The translations under genes were made by a program, and so were the position numbers. DNA of 44,426 nucleotides from positions 1-44,426 of the forward strand of contig JADFYT010000002.1 of NCBI GenBank assembly GCA_015232935.1, written 5' to 3'. Source of the DNA: Desulfamplus sp. GTDB taxonomy: Bacteria > Desulfobacterota > Desulfobacteria > Desulfobacterales > Desulfobacteraceae. Within the stretch, counting starts at the first letter, position 1. Each line of letters begins with the position of its first letter. The notes under the pieces are model-generated. The model did no database searches and was not told the origin of the DNA. It was given only the letters and a program-made list of their open reading frames with translations. Shown piece after piece: positions 9,066 through 18,880 of this stretch.

Positions 9066-9974
9066 ATGCAGATACCCATAGAAAAATATCCGGCTTATCT
9101 GGTAGTTTCTGCTACTGTTATGGAGATCAGTCCTCTTTTGAGCCGATCGACAGTATTGTCAGAGAGCATGACTCCTTCAGGAGCAAGAACAATCAAGGCA
9201 AGAATCGGCAACACTGATTTTCATTCGGTGGTAACAGGCCCTGGAGTTATAAATACAGCACATGGCCTTACTGTTTATCTGGAGCGGTATGCTTGCCATC
9301 AAAAAGGGAGTGATGAAGATAGAGATAATAATCCTCTGCTTGACATCAAAAAGTCAAACTTAAATAATCTGCTGATTATCCAGACCGGCATTGCAGGATT
9401 TTTTAAAGACTCGGGCCTTGAAATGGGGGATATTGCTGTGGCAACCTCTGAAACCTATATTCATACTGGTGTAAACAGGGAAATCTCATCCTGTTCCTCA
9501 TCTTGTTCCAGCTATCCACATGATCCACTTCCATTCGATCTTCTCCCGAACCGCCCGATGAGTCGCCAGGGGCATTTTGAATTTGACAGCAACATGATCC
9601 GGAAATCATGTGCAACTATAGAAAAAGGCTTGACTGACTTCTTTTTTTCAGCCAGCTCCCGGAGATGGACAAATCAGAATCAAAGTAATCCTTTCTGTCT
9701 CATGACAGGCAATTTTATTACAGTGTCAGCCATCACATCAACCACTGAACATGCTGACCTGCTTTACAATGCATTCAACTGTCCTTGCATGGAGTCAATG
9801 GAGGGGGCTGCATCAGCCCATATAGCAGCTCTTTACAACCTTCCTTTCATTGAGATCAGGGCAGGCTCAAATCCTGTGGGAATCAGGGATAAAAAAAAAT
9901 GGGACATACCTTTGGCCTGCCTGAACGCATCTTTTGCTCTGGAGGCACTTCTTGAAAAAGGAGAACTATCTTGA
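9066..9974 (+). CDS. mqnB: Futalosine hydrolase-like nucleosidase (menaquinone via futalosine) with two insertions
   Basis: 'VVSATVMEI', 'TGPGVINTAHGLTVYL', 'IIQTGIAGFF...LEMGDIAVATSETY', 'CMESMEGAASAHIAALYNLPFIEIRAGSNPVGIRDKKKWDI'. Confidence 0.82.
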   Translation: MQIPIEKYPAYLVVSATVMEISPLLSRSTVLSESMTPSGARTIKARIGNTDFHSVVTGPGVINTAHGLTVYLERYACHQKGSDEDRDNNPLLDIKKSNLNNLLIIQTGIAGFFKDSGLEMGDIAVATSETYIHTGVNREISSCSSSCSSYPHDPLPFDLLPNRPMSRQGHFEFDSNMIRKSCATIEKGLTDFFFSASSRRWTNQNQSNPFCLMTGNFITVSAITSTTEHADLLYNAFNCPCMESMEGAASAHIAALYNLPFIEIRAGSNPVGIRDKKKWDIPLACLNASFALEALLEKGELS

Positions 9975-11215
9975 ACACTGACAACAATAATGAGGCTAAA
10001 TCAGATGAAAACCTTAATCTCACCGAGACAGAAGCAGAAAACAGCCTCAACAGCAATACAGAATCAAAAACAGATGCCAGTTGCAAAAGTACAAAGCCCG
10101 GAACAGACAATGATCTTGATGGCACGAAATCAAAAGTAGATGACAAGCTCAATATAGCCCAATATTTTCTGTTTATCCTTATAACTGCATCGCTTTTTCT
10201 CTGCTGGAAGATGATGCAGGGCTATATGGATCCTTTGATCATTGCCATTATTCTGTCAGTCCTGACACATCCTATATACGAATGGATCAGATTAAAATGC
10301 AATGACCGCAAAAACCTTGCGGCATTTATATCATCCGTTCTTTTGATCATGGTGATTATTGTCCCGCTGTTTCTGGTTTTTTCGGCGGTAATACGTCAAG
10401 GCATCATTTCGGTAAGTGCCATAAACAGGTGGATCGCGGATGGAAATATTGAGAGAGTTGCCCAGACTCCCATGATATCTCACTCATTGAATCTTTTGCG
10501 TGAGCAGATGGATGGGACTCTGTTTAAAGGCGTTGATTTTCAGTCCCTGATGGTAACTGTTTCATCTTATGCGGGCGAGCTTATGATGAATCAGAGCAAG
10601 TACCTTATAAGCAATATATCCTCAGTGATTGTAAAGTTCTTTCTGATGACCTTTATCTTTTTCTTTGTGATTCAGGATCAGAAAAAGATATTTGACTATA
10701 TCTTCCACTTAAGCCCTCTCTCCTCTACACATGAGAAGATTTTGATTGAAAAGATAAAAGCTGTCGCAAAATCGGCTCTTCTGGGCACTTTGGTGACGGC
10801 AATATCACAGGGGACAGCCGGAGGGATTGCGTTTGCGATATGCGGTCTGCCTGGTTTTTTCTGGGGGGCTGTGATGGCCTTTGCATCCCTTATACCCTTT
10901 GTCGGAACTTCTCTTATCTGGGGGCCTGCCGTTATCTGGCTGTTTCTTTCAGGTTCATGGCCATACGCTCTTTTTCTTACCATCTGGTCTGTTTTTGTGG
11001 TAGGAACCATAGATAATGTTGTCCGCCCTCTTTTCATGAAAGGCTCTGCCGGCATGGGGACGCTTCTGATATTCTTTTCAATCATTGGGGGTCTGAATTA
11101 TTTTGGAATAACCGGTCTTCTGTATGGCCCTATGATATTTGGATTGACAATTGTTTTGCTTTATATTTATGACCTTGAATTTCATGATTTTTTGAAGCAG
11201 CAGGATGAGATATGA
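9971..11215 (+). CDS. AI-2E/PerM family transporter with a long acidic hydrophilic N-terminal tail (TTG start)
   Basis: Multiple TM helices; '[19 protein letters not shown]', '[55 protein letters not shown]'; overlaps neighbouring genes at start and stop. Confidence 0.85.
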   Translation: MNTDNNNEAKSDENLNLTETEAENSLNSNTESKTDASCKSTKPGTDNDLDGTKSKVDDKLNIAQYFLFILITASLFLCWKMMQGYMDPLIIAIILSVLTHPIYEWIRLKCNDRKNLAAFISSVLLIMVIIVPLFLVFSAVIRQGIISVSAINRWIADGNIERVAQTPMISHSLNLLREQMDGTLFKGVDFQSLMVTVSSYAGELMMNQSKYLISNISSVIVKFFLMTFIFFFVIQDQKKIFDYIFHLSPLSSTHEKILIEKIKAVAKSALLGTLVTAISQGTAGGIAFAICGLPGFFWGAVMAFASLIPFVGTSLIWGPAVIWLFLSGSWPYALFLTIWSVFVVGTIDNVVRPLFMKGSAGMGTLLIFFSIIGGLNYFGITGLLYGPMIFGLTIVLLYIYDLEFHDFLKQQDEI

Positions 11216-13503
11216 AAAGCAAAGAAGATGACAAGCACGAATCAGAACTGGAATCTCTCAAAATTGAGCTTCAGGAGCTAAAGGCCAAGTTCATGGAGCA
11301 CTCCGTCCAAGCAGAGAATGCAATCAAGGCAAAAGGGGAGTTTCTGGCCAACATGAGCCATGAAATCAGGACTCCGATGAACGGAATCATCGGCATGATG
11401 CACATTCTTATGGACACCCCGTTGACACAGGAGCAAAAAAAATATGCGGGGCTTGTTTTCTCAAGTGCCAATTCTCTTCTATCCCTGATTAATGATATTC
11501 TTGACTTTTCAAAGATTGAAGCCGGCAAACTTGAATTTGAAAAGAGAAGTTTTGATCTTCAGGTTACCATGGAGGATATCAATGCCGTGCCCGCAATCCA
11601 GGCAAAGAACAAGGGGATTGATTTTGCATTTACAATGGCACCTGATGTCCCAAGACTTCTTAAAGGTGACCCTGGACGGTTGCGTCAGATAATGAATAAT
11701 CTGACTGGAAATGCCATAAAGTTTACCGAAAGCGGCGGCGTTACCATAAGGATTGATCTTGAGGATGAGACAGAGATCAGTGCCCGGCTGAAATTTTCCA
11801 TTGATGATACCGGTATAGGTATTCCTCCTGATAAAATAGGCAGATTGTTTGAGGCTTTTCAACAGGCTGATGCTTCCACAACTCGCCAGTTCGGAGGTAC
11901 CGGACTTGGCCTGTCTATCTCCAAAATGCTGGTTGAGCTTATGAATGGTTCCATAGGCGTTGAAAGCGATGAACTTATAGGCAGCACATTCTGGTTTACT
12001 ATAGAGCTTGACAAACAGAGACCTGAGGATATTTCTGAAATGGATTTCAATATGTCATTTGCCGGCAATCTTGCGAACCAGCGAGTGCTCATTGTCGGGG
12101 ATGACCTTGCAGCATGTCACTCTCTTCGGGAAAATCTGATAGCTCTTGATATCAGGACTGACGGGACAGACAGTGTTGATGACGCACTTGAAAAACTTGT
12201 AACTGCCTGGGTAGAGAAAGATCCTTTTAAGGTAGTTCTTGTCGATATCCAGAGTGGCAGCATAAACCCCGAAACTCTTGGAATAAAGGTCACTGAAACT
12301 CCTTGTCTCCAGGATGTAAAATTAGTCCTTGTTACGGCAACTGGTAAAAAAGGGGATGCAAAACGGTTTGAGGAGTTGGGGTTTTCAGCATATATCAGCA
12401 AGCCTCTGGATCTGGATCTTTTGAATGACTGCCTTAAAGCAATAATGTGTCAGCAGGCCAACCCCTCTACCGGGATTCATCTGCCTATCATCACAAGACA
12501 CTCTATCGCGGAAAACAAGAAACACCTTAAAAAAATTCTTGTGGTGGAAGACAATGAAACCAATATGATTGTGGCAAAAACACTTTTGTCAAAGCTCGGG
12601 TATAACGCTGATGAGGCGTTCAACGGCAAAGAAGGTGTGGACAAAGTCCGGTCAACCCATTATGATATTGTCTTCATGGACTGCCAGATGCCTGTCATGG
12701 ATGGATTCAGTGCGACAAGGCAGATTCGGGAAATTGAGAGGGCAGGAATACACATCCCCATTGTAGCCATGACTGCCAATGCCATGAAGGGTGATAAAGA
12801 GAGATGTATTGAGGCTGGGATGGATGATTTCATCTCAAAACCTGTTGATCCTCAACAGCTTGCCCAGGTGATAAACAAATATATATCTCTAAAGGCGTTA
12901 ACTGCCAGTATCCCGAATCAATCTGGATATCCAGGGCCTGTTTACCATGCTTCAGGTTTTGATGGACATTCTGAGTGTGCCGAGAACTTTTCTGAAGGTT
13001 ACACTCATCATCAATCAAATGATCGTAAGGTATCAGACGAGAGCCAAATGACAGATTGGACTCGTGCTGGAGATGAGTTTCAGACGGCAGATGATTTTCA
13101 GGAACCTGATGAGCATCATGATATAATTGAAAAAGATGAGAAACCTGGTGAAACCTCAGCGTCAGAACCACAAGTTTTTGACAGATTGGCCATGCTCAAA
13201 AGATTTGGAGATGATGAAGAGACCGTATTATTGATTATTGATGCTTTTATTGAAGAGGCCCATGACATAGCTGCTTCTCTTGATAAGGCTGTAAATAGCG
13301 GTGATGAAGAGGCTATAAAGGCACTAAGCCACGCTTTAAAAGGATCGTCTGCAAATGTTCATGCAATGCTGCTTAACATCAAGGCAACCGAGATGGAGAT
13401 AACCGTAAAAAAAGGAATCATGAACCGCACACCTTCACTTCTGGAAGAGATAAAAAATGAGTTGAAACTGTTCACTGACTTTGTAACTACTGGCCATGTA
13501 TGA
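11212..13503 (+). CDS. Hybrid sensor histidine kinase with REC domains and a C-terminal HPt domain
   Basis: '[19 protein letters not shown]', '[23 protein letters not shown]', '[17 protein letters not shown]', '[14 protein letters not shown]...[16 protein letters not shown]', '[14 protein letters not shown]'. Confidence 0.93.
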   Translation: MKSKEDDKHESELESLKIELQELKAKFMEHSVQAENAIKAKGEFLANMSHEIRTPMNGIIGMMHILMDTPLTQEQKKYAGLVFSSANSLLSLINDILDFSKIEAGKLEFEKRSFDLQVTMEDINAVPAIQAKNKGIDFAFTMAPDVPRLLKGDPGRLRQIMNNLTGNAIKFTESGGVTIRIDLEDETEISARLKFSIDDTGIGIPPDKIGRLFEAFQQADASTTRQFGGTGLGLSISKMLVELMNGSIGVESDELIGSTFWFTIELDKQRPEDISEMDFNMSFAGNLANQRVLIVGDDLAACHSLRENLIALDIRTDGTDSVDDALEKLVTAWVEKDPFKVVLVDIQSGSINPETLGIKVTETPCLQDVKLVLVTATGKKGDAKRFEELGFSAYISKPLDLDLLNDCLKAIMCQQANPSTGIHLPIITRHSIAENKKHLKKILVVEDNETNMIVAKTLLSKLGYNADEAFNGKEGVDKVRSTHYDIVFMDCQMPVMDGFSATRQIREIERAGIHIPIVAMTANAMKGDKERCIEAGMDDFISKPVDPQQLAQVINKYISLKALTASIPNQSGYPGPVYHASGFDGHSECAENFSEGYTHHQSNDRKVSDESQMTDWTRAGDEFQTADDFQEPDEHHDIIEKDEKPGETSASEPQVFDRLAMLKRFGDDEETVLLIIDAFIEEAHDIAASLDKAVNSGDEEAIKALSHALKGSSANVHAMLLNIKATEMEITVKKGIMNRTPSLLEEIKNELKLFTDFVTTGHV

Positions 13504-14687
13504 GGGATTCAATGATTGATATAAACACTATGTCAGTTCTTATCGTTGATGATATGAAAAGCATGAGGCTTTCCATACGTAATATGTTTAAACAACTGCG
13601 TCTCGGCAGCAATATACGTCATGCTGAAAATGGCCGTGAAGCCCTTAAAATACTGGCGGAGGTTCCTGTTGACATGGCGGTAATAGATTGGAACATGCCC
13701 GTAATGAACGGCATTACGCTTCTTAACAATATAAGGAATACCAAAAATCTTCGTGATATGCCTGTCATTATGATTACAGCCGAGGCAGAAAGAGATATTG
13801 TGCTTAACGTAGCTGAATCCGATATTGATGCCTATCTTCTAAAGCCTCTTACCATGAAGTCCCTGGAGGAAAAGGTTAAAACGGTCATTCATTCCGCAAA
13901 CAATCCGGACAAGGCAACTGTTCACCTTTATAATGCAAGGGATTTTGAAGAGGCCGGAGATATAGACAGTGCAATTGAAGAGACACGCCTTGCATTGCAG
14001 GAGAGACCAAAAGCATCCAGAATTTTAAGAAACCTTGGACTTCTTTATGATAAAGCCAATAACGACAAGATGGCAGAAAAGTGTCTTCAAAAAGCTGTTG
14101 CAGTTAACAGGGAGGATGATGTATCAAGGTTTCTGCTGGTCGATTTCTATCTTAAAAGGAATGATCTTGCAAGTGCGGTCAATTACTATGAGCAGGCCAG
14201 AGTTCTGGGTTCACAGATAATTTCCAAGGGTGTCGAGATCGGTGAGAGACTGATTGAAAGAGGAATGGTCTCTGAAGCGGTAAGTATATTTACCCGAGTG
14301 ATGAAGAGTTCAAAAGACACGCTTTCCATCAAGGATAATGTGGTGAATATCTGTATTGAGCATGGTGAGTACGGATATGCCAAACAGCTGCTGGCTGACC
14401 TTATTGGTGATCAGCCGGAACGGGTTGACCTGAAACTCAGGGCGGCACGGCTCTATGCAAAGATAAACGAGCCAGACAAGGCATTGGAATATTATGAAAC
14501 TGTTAACAGTGTTGCCAAAATTGACAAGGATTTGACAACCCAGGAGTTCATTGATGTAAAGATTATGCTTGCAAGGGCATATATTGAAAAAAACAAGCCC
14601 TTTATTGTAGAGCAGTATCTGAACCAGATACTTAAACTTGACCCCAACCATGCTGTTGCACTGGAACTAAGGAGGCAGAATGCTTGA
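13500..14687 (+). CDS. Response regulator receiver domain fused to TPR-type repeats
   Basis: '[19 protein letters not shown]...[17 protein letters not shown]...VIMITAEAE...DAYLLKPL' followed by helical TPR-like repeats; overlaps the kinase gene by 4 bp. Confidence 0.9.
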   Translation: MRDSMIDINTMSVLIVDDMKSMRLSIRNMFKQLRLGSNIRHAENGREALKILAEVPVDMAVIDWNMPVMNGITLLNNIRNTKNLRDMPVIMITAEAERDIVLNVAESDIDAYLLKPLTMKSLEEKVKTVIHSANNPDKATVHLYNARDFEEAGDIDSAIEETRLALQERPKASRILRNLGLLYDKANNDKMAEKCLQKAVAVNREDDVSRFLLVDFYLKRNDLASAVNYYEQARVLGSQIISKGVEIGERLIERGMVSEAVSIFTRVMKSSKDTLSIKDNVVNICIEHGEYGYAKQLLADLIGDQPERVDLKLRAARLYAKINEPDKALEYYETVNSVAKIDKDLTTQEFIDVKIMLARAYIEKNKPFIVEQYLNQILKLDPNHAVALELRRQNA

Positions 14688-14858
14688 TTCATACCTTTCA
14701 ATCTGTATGCAAACCCCTTAGGAATGAGTCCGAAATAACATTCCCATTTTAAAATCCATATACGACGTCCTTCAGTCCCGGTGTATTCTGAAATGAGCAA
14801 GTAAGTGAGTTCTGCAGCAAGGCTGTTTTTAAAAAGATATTTTTTTGATCTAAACGAA

Positions 14859-14921
14859 CATGGTCGGATGGGAAGCCGGCCACCCCCAAGCATGAAAACC
14901 GTAATGTGTTTTCACGGTAAA
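14859..14921 (+). repeat. Dispersed intergenic element, copy A (upstream of parA)
   Basis: CATGGTCGGATGGGAAGCCGGCCACCCCCAAGCATGAAAACCGTAATGTGTTTTCACGGTAAA; hairpin at 14891-14916; resembles copies B and C. Confidence 0.65.
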
Positions 14922-14988
14922 TTAGAGATATATTCTGACTAAGGCGTTGTGAATATTTACCAGTAACTCCTATAAAAGTAATAAGTTT

Positions 14989-15747
14989 ATGACAAAAATA
15001 ATAAGTGTAGCAAATCAGAAGGGCGGAGTCGGCAAAACTACTACCGCTGTTAATCTTGCAGCCGCTCTCGCACAAAAAGACAAAAAAACATTGATCGTGG
15101 ATTGTGACCCTCAGGCCAATGCCACAACCGCAATAAGAATCAACAAGTCCTCTCTTGACTACTCGTTGTATCACGGACTCATAGGAGAGGCTCAGATGGT
15201 TGATATAATTCAGCCTACCGCCATGGAGAATCTTATGATTGTCCCTTCAAATGTTGAGCTTATAGGATTTGAAGTGGAGATGATGTCAAGCAAGGGAAGG
15301 GAGGAAATTCTAAAAAAGCTCCTGGCCACGGTACATGAGGATTTTGACTATTTTGTTATTGATTGTCCTCCATCTTTAAGCCTGTTGACCCTTAACGCCC
15401 TTACAGCCTCGGATTCTGTTGTTATACCTCTGCAAAGTGAATTTCTTGCCCTGGAAGGAGTCGGCCAGTTACTCAAAACCATCAAACTTATCAAGCAGTC
15501 ATTTAATCCCGGATTGAAAATTGAGGGGATACTCATGACAATGTTTGATAAAAGGACAAATCTTTCGAGGCAGGTTGCTCAGGATGCTGAAGGATACTTT
15601 AAGGAGATGATTTTCAAAACCAGAATTCCAAGGTGTATCAAACTTGGAGAAGCTCCAAGTTATGGTATGCCTGTGATTACCTATGATCCATCTTCTATTG
15701 CCTCCTTGAGTTATCTGGCACTTGCAGAGGAGTTGATTACAAGATGA
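14989..15747 (+). CDS. parA: Chromosome partitioning ATPase ParA/Soj
   Basis: 'IISVANQKGGVGKTTTAVNLAAAL', 'LIVDCDPQANATTA', 'DYFVIDCPPSLSLLTLNAL', 'GILMTMFDKRTNLS'. Confidence 0.94.
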   Translation: MTKIISVANQKGGVGKTTTAVNLAAALAQKDKKTLIVDCDPQANATTAIRINKSSLDYSLYHGLIGEAQMVDIIQPTAMENLMIVPSNVELIGFEVEMMSSKGREEILKKLLATVHEDFDYFVIDCPPSLSLLTLNALTASDSVVIPLQSEFLALEGVGQLLKTIKLIKQSFNPGLKIEGILMTMFDKRTNLSRQVAQDAEGYFKEMIFKTRIPRCIKLGEAPSYGMPVITYDPSSIASLSYLALAEELITR

Positions 15748-16631
15748 CCATCAATGCGAAAACAGGAGCTGGAAGGAGAACCGGCCTTGGCAGAGGAATA
15801 TCCGCCCTGATTCCCGACCTTGATACTCTGGATGAAAATACCGGCGGTTTTTTCATGTGCAGGACAGATGATATAGTACCCAACCGCTTTCAGCCCAGAA
15901 CCTCTTTTTCAGAAGAGGAGCTTGAAAGGCTTACAAACTCAGTTATTGAACAGGGTATTCTCCAGCCTCTTCTTGTCAGAAAACAGAAGCAGGGGGGATA
16001 TGAACTCATTGCCGGAGAGAGGCGGCTTCGTGCCGCAAAGCGTGCGAATCTTGACCATGTCCCTGCGATTGTCAAGGATCTTACGGATGAGCAGATGCTC
16101 GAAGTCTCCATTATTGAAAATGTTCAAAGATCTAACCTTAACCCTCTGGAAGAGGCAGATGCCTACCACAGACTTATAAGTGAATTTCAATATACCCAGG
16201 AGATGGTGGCTCAGAAGATTGGAAAAAACCGATCTACCATTGCAAATTTTCTCAGACTCAGGGCATTGCCTGAGCCTGTTATGCAAAGCCTTGCAAATGA
16301 GGAGATATCAATGGGACATGCCCGTGCCATACTTGGTGCCGGCAGTGCGGAACAGCAGATAAAAACCTGGCAGATCGTAGTTGCAAAAAGCCTCTCTGTC
16401 AGGGCAACAGAGCATCTTGTGAAAAAAAATAAATTTCAGTCAGAATCCAGACAGAACTGTTCACACGCTCATGATATGGATTATATCAAAACCGTCTGTT
16501 CTGACCTTACACGTAAAATAAGCTACCCCGTATCCATCAGAAAGACAGGTGAAAAGGGCAGGGTTGAGATATTTTTTAAAGACAGCAAGGAATTTGAACG
16601 TATTATTGAACTGCTCAACAATGTGCCATGA
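15744..16631 (+). CDS. parB: Chromosome partitioning protein ParB/Spo0J
   Basis: 'GLGRGISALIPD', 'IVPNRFQPRTSFSEEELERLTNSVIEQGILQPLLVRK', 'YELIAGERRLRAAKRA', 'IIENVQRSNLNPLEEADAY', 'MGHARAIL'. Confidence 0.95.
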   Translation: MTINAKTGAGRRTGLGRGISALIPDLDTLDENTGGFFMCRTDDIVPNRFQPRTSFSEEELERLTNSVIEQGILQPLLVRKQKQGGYELIAGERRLRAAKRANLDHVPAIVKDLTDEQMLEVSIIENVQRSNLNPLEEADAYHRLISEFQYTQEMVAQKIGKNRSTIANFLRLRALPEPVMQSLANEEISMGHARAILGAGSAEQQIKTWQIVVAKSLSVRATEHLVKKNKFQSESRQNCSHAHDMDYIKTVCSDLTRKISYPVSIRKTGEKGRVEIFFKDSKEFERIIELLNNVP

Positions 16632-16685
16632 GAATGGCTCTGTAATTCCCACCTTATTCAATTTCCAGGTAACACATAAAAAACA

Positions 16686-18677
16686 ATGAAAATTACCATC
16701 GCGAAAACAGCCGGGTTCTGCATGGGGGTACGCAGGGCGGTGGATATGGTATTGGACGCTGCCAACAAGACCTGCGATCCTATCTGTACCTATGGTCCCC
16801 TGATTCACAACCCTCAGGTTCTTCAAATGCTTGAGGAAAAGGGCATTCCAACCATTAACAAAATACCTGAAAAGGGTGAGGGAACAGTTCTTATCCGTGC
16901 CCATGGAGTGCCTCCTCAGGAGCAAAAAGCACTTAAAAATGCGGGGTTCAGGGTTATCAATGCCACATGCCCCAGAGTAATACGAGTTCAGACCATCATC
17001 AGAAAACATGCTGCAAAAGGCTTTGTGGCTATCATAATCGGAGATCAGGATCACCCTGAAGTCAAGGGGCTTATGGGGTATGCCCAGACTGTAAATGATG
17101 TAAAAGACAAAATTGGAAATGATGGACAGCAGGCGTGTGTCAGTGATGTAAAGAGCAGGTGCTCAAGTAATGAAAATGGCAGGAGTGCCAGTGATGGAAA
17201 GGACAGGTCTGGAGTTTATGGACAGGAGAGCTGTGGCTACACTGTATCAACAATTGAGGAGCTTGCCGTGCTGCCGGGATTTGACAAGGCAATCATTGTT
17301 GCTCAGACCACACAGGATACGGTTCTGTACCATGAGGTAAAAGAGTGGATATCACAACATTATCCACATTATAAAATATTTGACACCATATGCGACTCAA
17401 CAGAAAAGAGGCAGGCAGAGACACGAAGAATTGCCAAAGAGAGCGATGTTGTTGTTGTCGTTGGCGGCAAGGATAGCGGTAACACCCGTCGTCTTGCCCA
17501 GGTTGCCGCAGAAACTGTATCTAACAGGCCGAACAAGGCCTCTTTTGCTGTACATATTGAGGATGTGTCAGAACTTGACATGGGACGTATCTCCTGGGCT
17601 CACTCCATTGCCATCACGGCAGGAGCCTCAACCCCGAACTGGACTATCAACCAGACACTCAGATCTATTGAGAATGAACTGGAAAAGGGGAAAAATTCTC
17701 CAGTAGCCTTTATGAGGAGAATCAGAAATTTTTTGTTGAGAAGTAATTTAATCCTTTCCGCAGGGGCAGGCAGCCTCACCTACGCCTGCTCAAAAATCCA
17801 GGGAATTGACCACAATCTGATTCATGCCTTTATCTCAATGTTATACATTCTTTCCATGCAGATTCTGAACAACCTTTTTTCCATCAAATCAGATAAGTAC
17901 AATAATCCTGAAAGAGCCGAGTTTTATGACTCCAATAAAGTGGTGCTTGCTGTTGTGGCAATTATCAGCGGTGCGGCTGGCCTTTGCCTGTCATACACAA
18001 CCGGAATATTGTCATTTGTACTTCTTTCTTTCATGAGTCTGCTTGGTCTTCTTTACAACCAGAAAATTTTTCCTGACTTTTTTCCCTCGTTCTATTTTCT
18101 GGAACGCCGAATCACGAGGATAAAGGATATTCCAGGATCAAAGACCATCCTTATTGCAGCGGCATGGGGAACTGTTACATCCTTGCTGCCGGCACTGTCA
18201 ACTACCGGACAAAGTGTTGTGCTGGAAAATTCCGGTAGTATCACAATGACAGCTTCCGGAACCTCCATACTCCAGATATTGCTGGCAACCCTCACAGGAA
18301 TCTCGTTTATCATTCCGTTTGTTTTTTCTACCTCTATTGTGTTTGCACGTACAGCCTTTTTTGCAATTCTGGAAATCCAGGGCGATCGTATAACCGGCAA
18401 GGAGACAATTCCAATTATTCTGGGAGAAAAAAAGAGTCTTGAACTGATTCGCAATATGTTGCTGCTTGCATTTGCAACCCTTTTTATTTCTGGCCTGTCC
18501 GGTTTTGTCTCAATGTCAGGCATGCTCATTGCTTGTATCCCGTTATCAATACTTTATGTTATAAAATCGCATGAAAAAGGGAAAATTACTCCTGGTATGG
18601 ATCTGGAACTTATAATTGAATCCCATTTTCTTGTTGCAGGCATAATGGCAGTTTTTTTAAATCACTCAGGAATTTGA
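16686..18677 (+). CDS. ispH: IspH (HMBPP reductase) fused to a C-terminal UbiA-like membrane prenyltransferase domain
   Basis: IspH motifs: 'AGFCMGVRRAVD', 'TYGPLIHNPQV', 'RAHGVPP', 'ATCPRV', 'DHPEVKGLMGY', 'VAQTTQD', 'TICDSTEKRQ', 'SGNTRRL', 'TAGASTPNW'. From about aa 341 the same ORF continues through several TM helices with UbiA-like 'ILNNLFSIKSDKYNNPERAEF' and 'LEIQGDRITGKETIPIILGE'. Confidence 0.9.
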   Translation: MKITIAKTAGFCMGVRRAVDMVLDAANKTCDPICTYGPLIHNPQVLQMLEEKGIPTINKIPEKGEGTVLIRAHGVPPQEQKALKNAGFRVINATCPRVIRVQTIIRKHAAKGFVAIIIGDQDHPEVKGLMGYAQTVNDVKDKIGNDGQQACVSDVKSRCSSNENGRSASDGKDRSGVYGQESCGYTVSTIEELAVLPGFDKAIIVAQTTQDTVLYHEVKEWISQHYPHYKIFDTICDSTEKRQAETRRIAKESDVVVVVGGKDSGNTRRLAQVAAETVSNRPNKASFAVHIEDVSELDMGRISWAHSIAITAGASTPNWTINQTLRSIENELEKGKNSPVAFMRRIRNFLLRSNLILSAGAGSLTYACSKIQGIDHNLIHAFISMLYILSMQILNNLFSIKSDKYNNPERAEFYDSNKVVLAVVAIISGAAGLCLSYTTGILSFVLLSFMSLLGLLYNQKIFPDFFPSFYFLERRITRIKDIPGSKTILIAAAWGTVTSLLPALSTTGQSVVLENSGSITMTASGTSILQILLATLTGISFIIPFVFSTSIVFARTAFFAILEIQGDRITGKETIPIILGEKKSLELIRNMLLLAFATLFISGLSGFVSMSGMLIACIPLSILYVIKSHEKGKITPGMDLELIIESHFLVAGIMAVFLNHSGI

Positions 18678-18766
18678 GTCAGACATTAATTGCAGCCAAG
18701 CTGCTTATGTTCGTACTCAGGAATTTGAGTCAGACACTAATTGCAGCCAAGCCGCTTATGTTCATC
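18665..18766. repeat. 51-bp tandem duplication spanning the ispH-ubiA stop codon
   Basis: CTCAGGAATTTGAGTCAGACATTAATTGCAGCCAAGCTGCTTATGTTCGTA (18665-18715) followed by the near-identical CTCAGGAATTTGAGTCAGACACTAATTGCAGCCAAGCCGCTTATGTTCATC (18716-18766). Confidence 0.92.
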
Positions 18767-18773
18767 AAACTGG

Positions 18774-18835
18774 CATGGCCGTTTTTTTTGGGGATACCCC
18801 GAATCATGAAAATCAGAATACATTTTCACGGTAAA
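18774..18835 (+). repeat. Dispersed intergenic element, copy B (upstream of the DUF342 gene)
   Basis: CATGGCCGTTTTTTTTGGGGATACCCCGAATCATGAAAATCAGAATACATTTTCACGGTAAA; hairpin at 18805-18830. Confidence 0.65.
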
Positions 18836-18880
18836 GCATGTTGCAAATATGCGGCAGTATCAGAGTAAGGCACAAAAAAT

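Noticed and set aside
14859-14921. Possible parS site next to parA (TGTTTTCACGGTAAA)
   Set aside because: It does not match the TGTTTCACGTGAAACA consensus, and the same element occurs far from parAB.
18674-18868. 64-aa ORF after ispH-ubiA (MSQTLIAAKLLMFVLRNLSQTLIAAKPLMF...)
   Set aside because: Its repeats come from the 51-bp duplication; no independent coding evidence.
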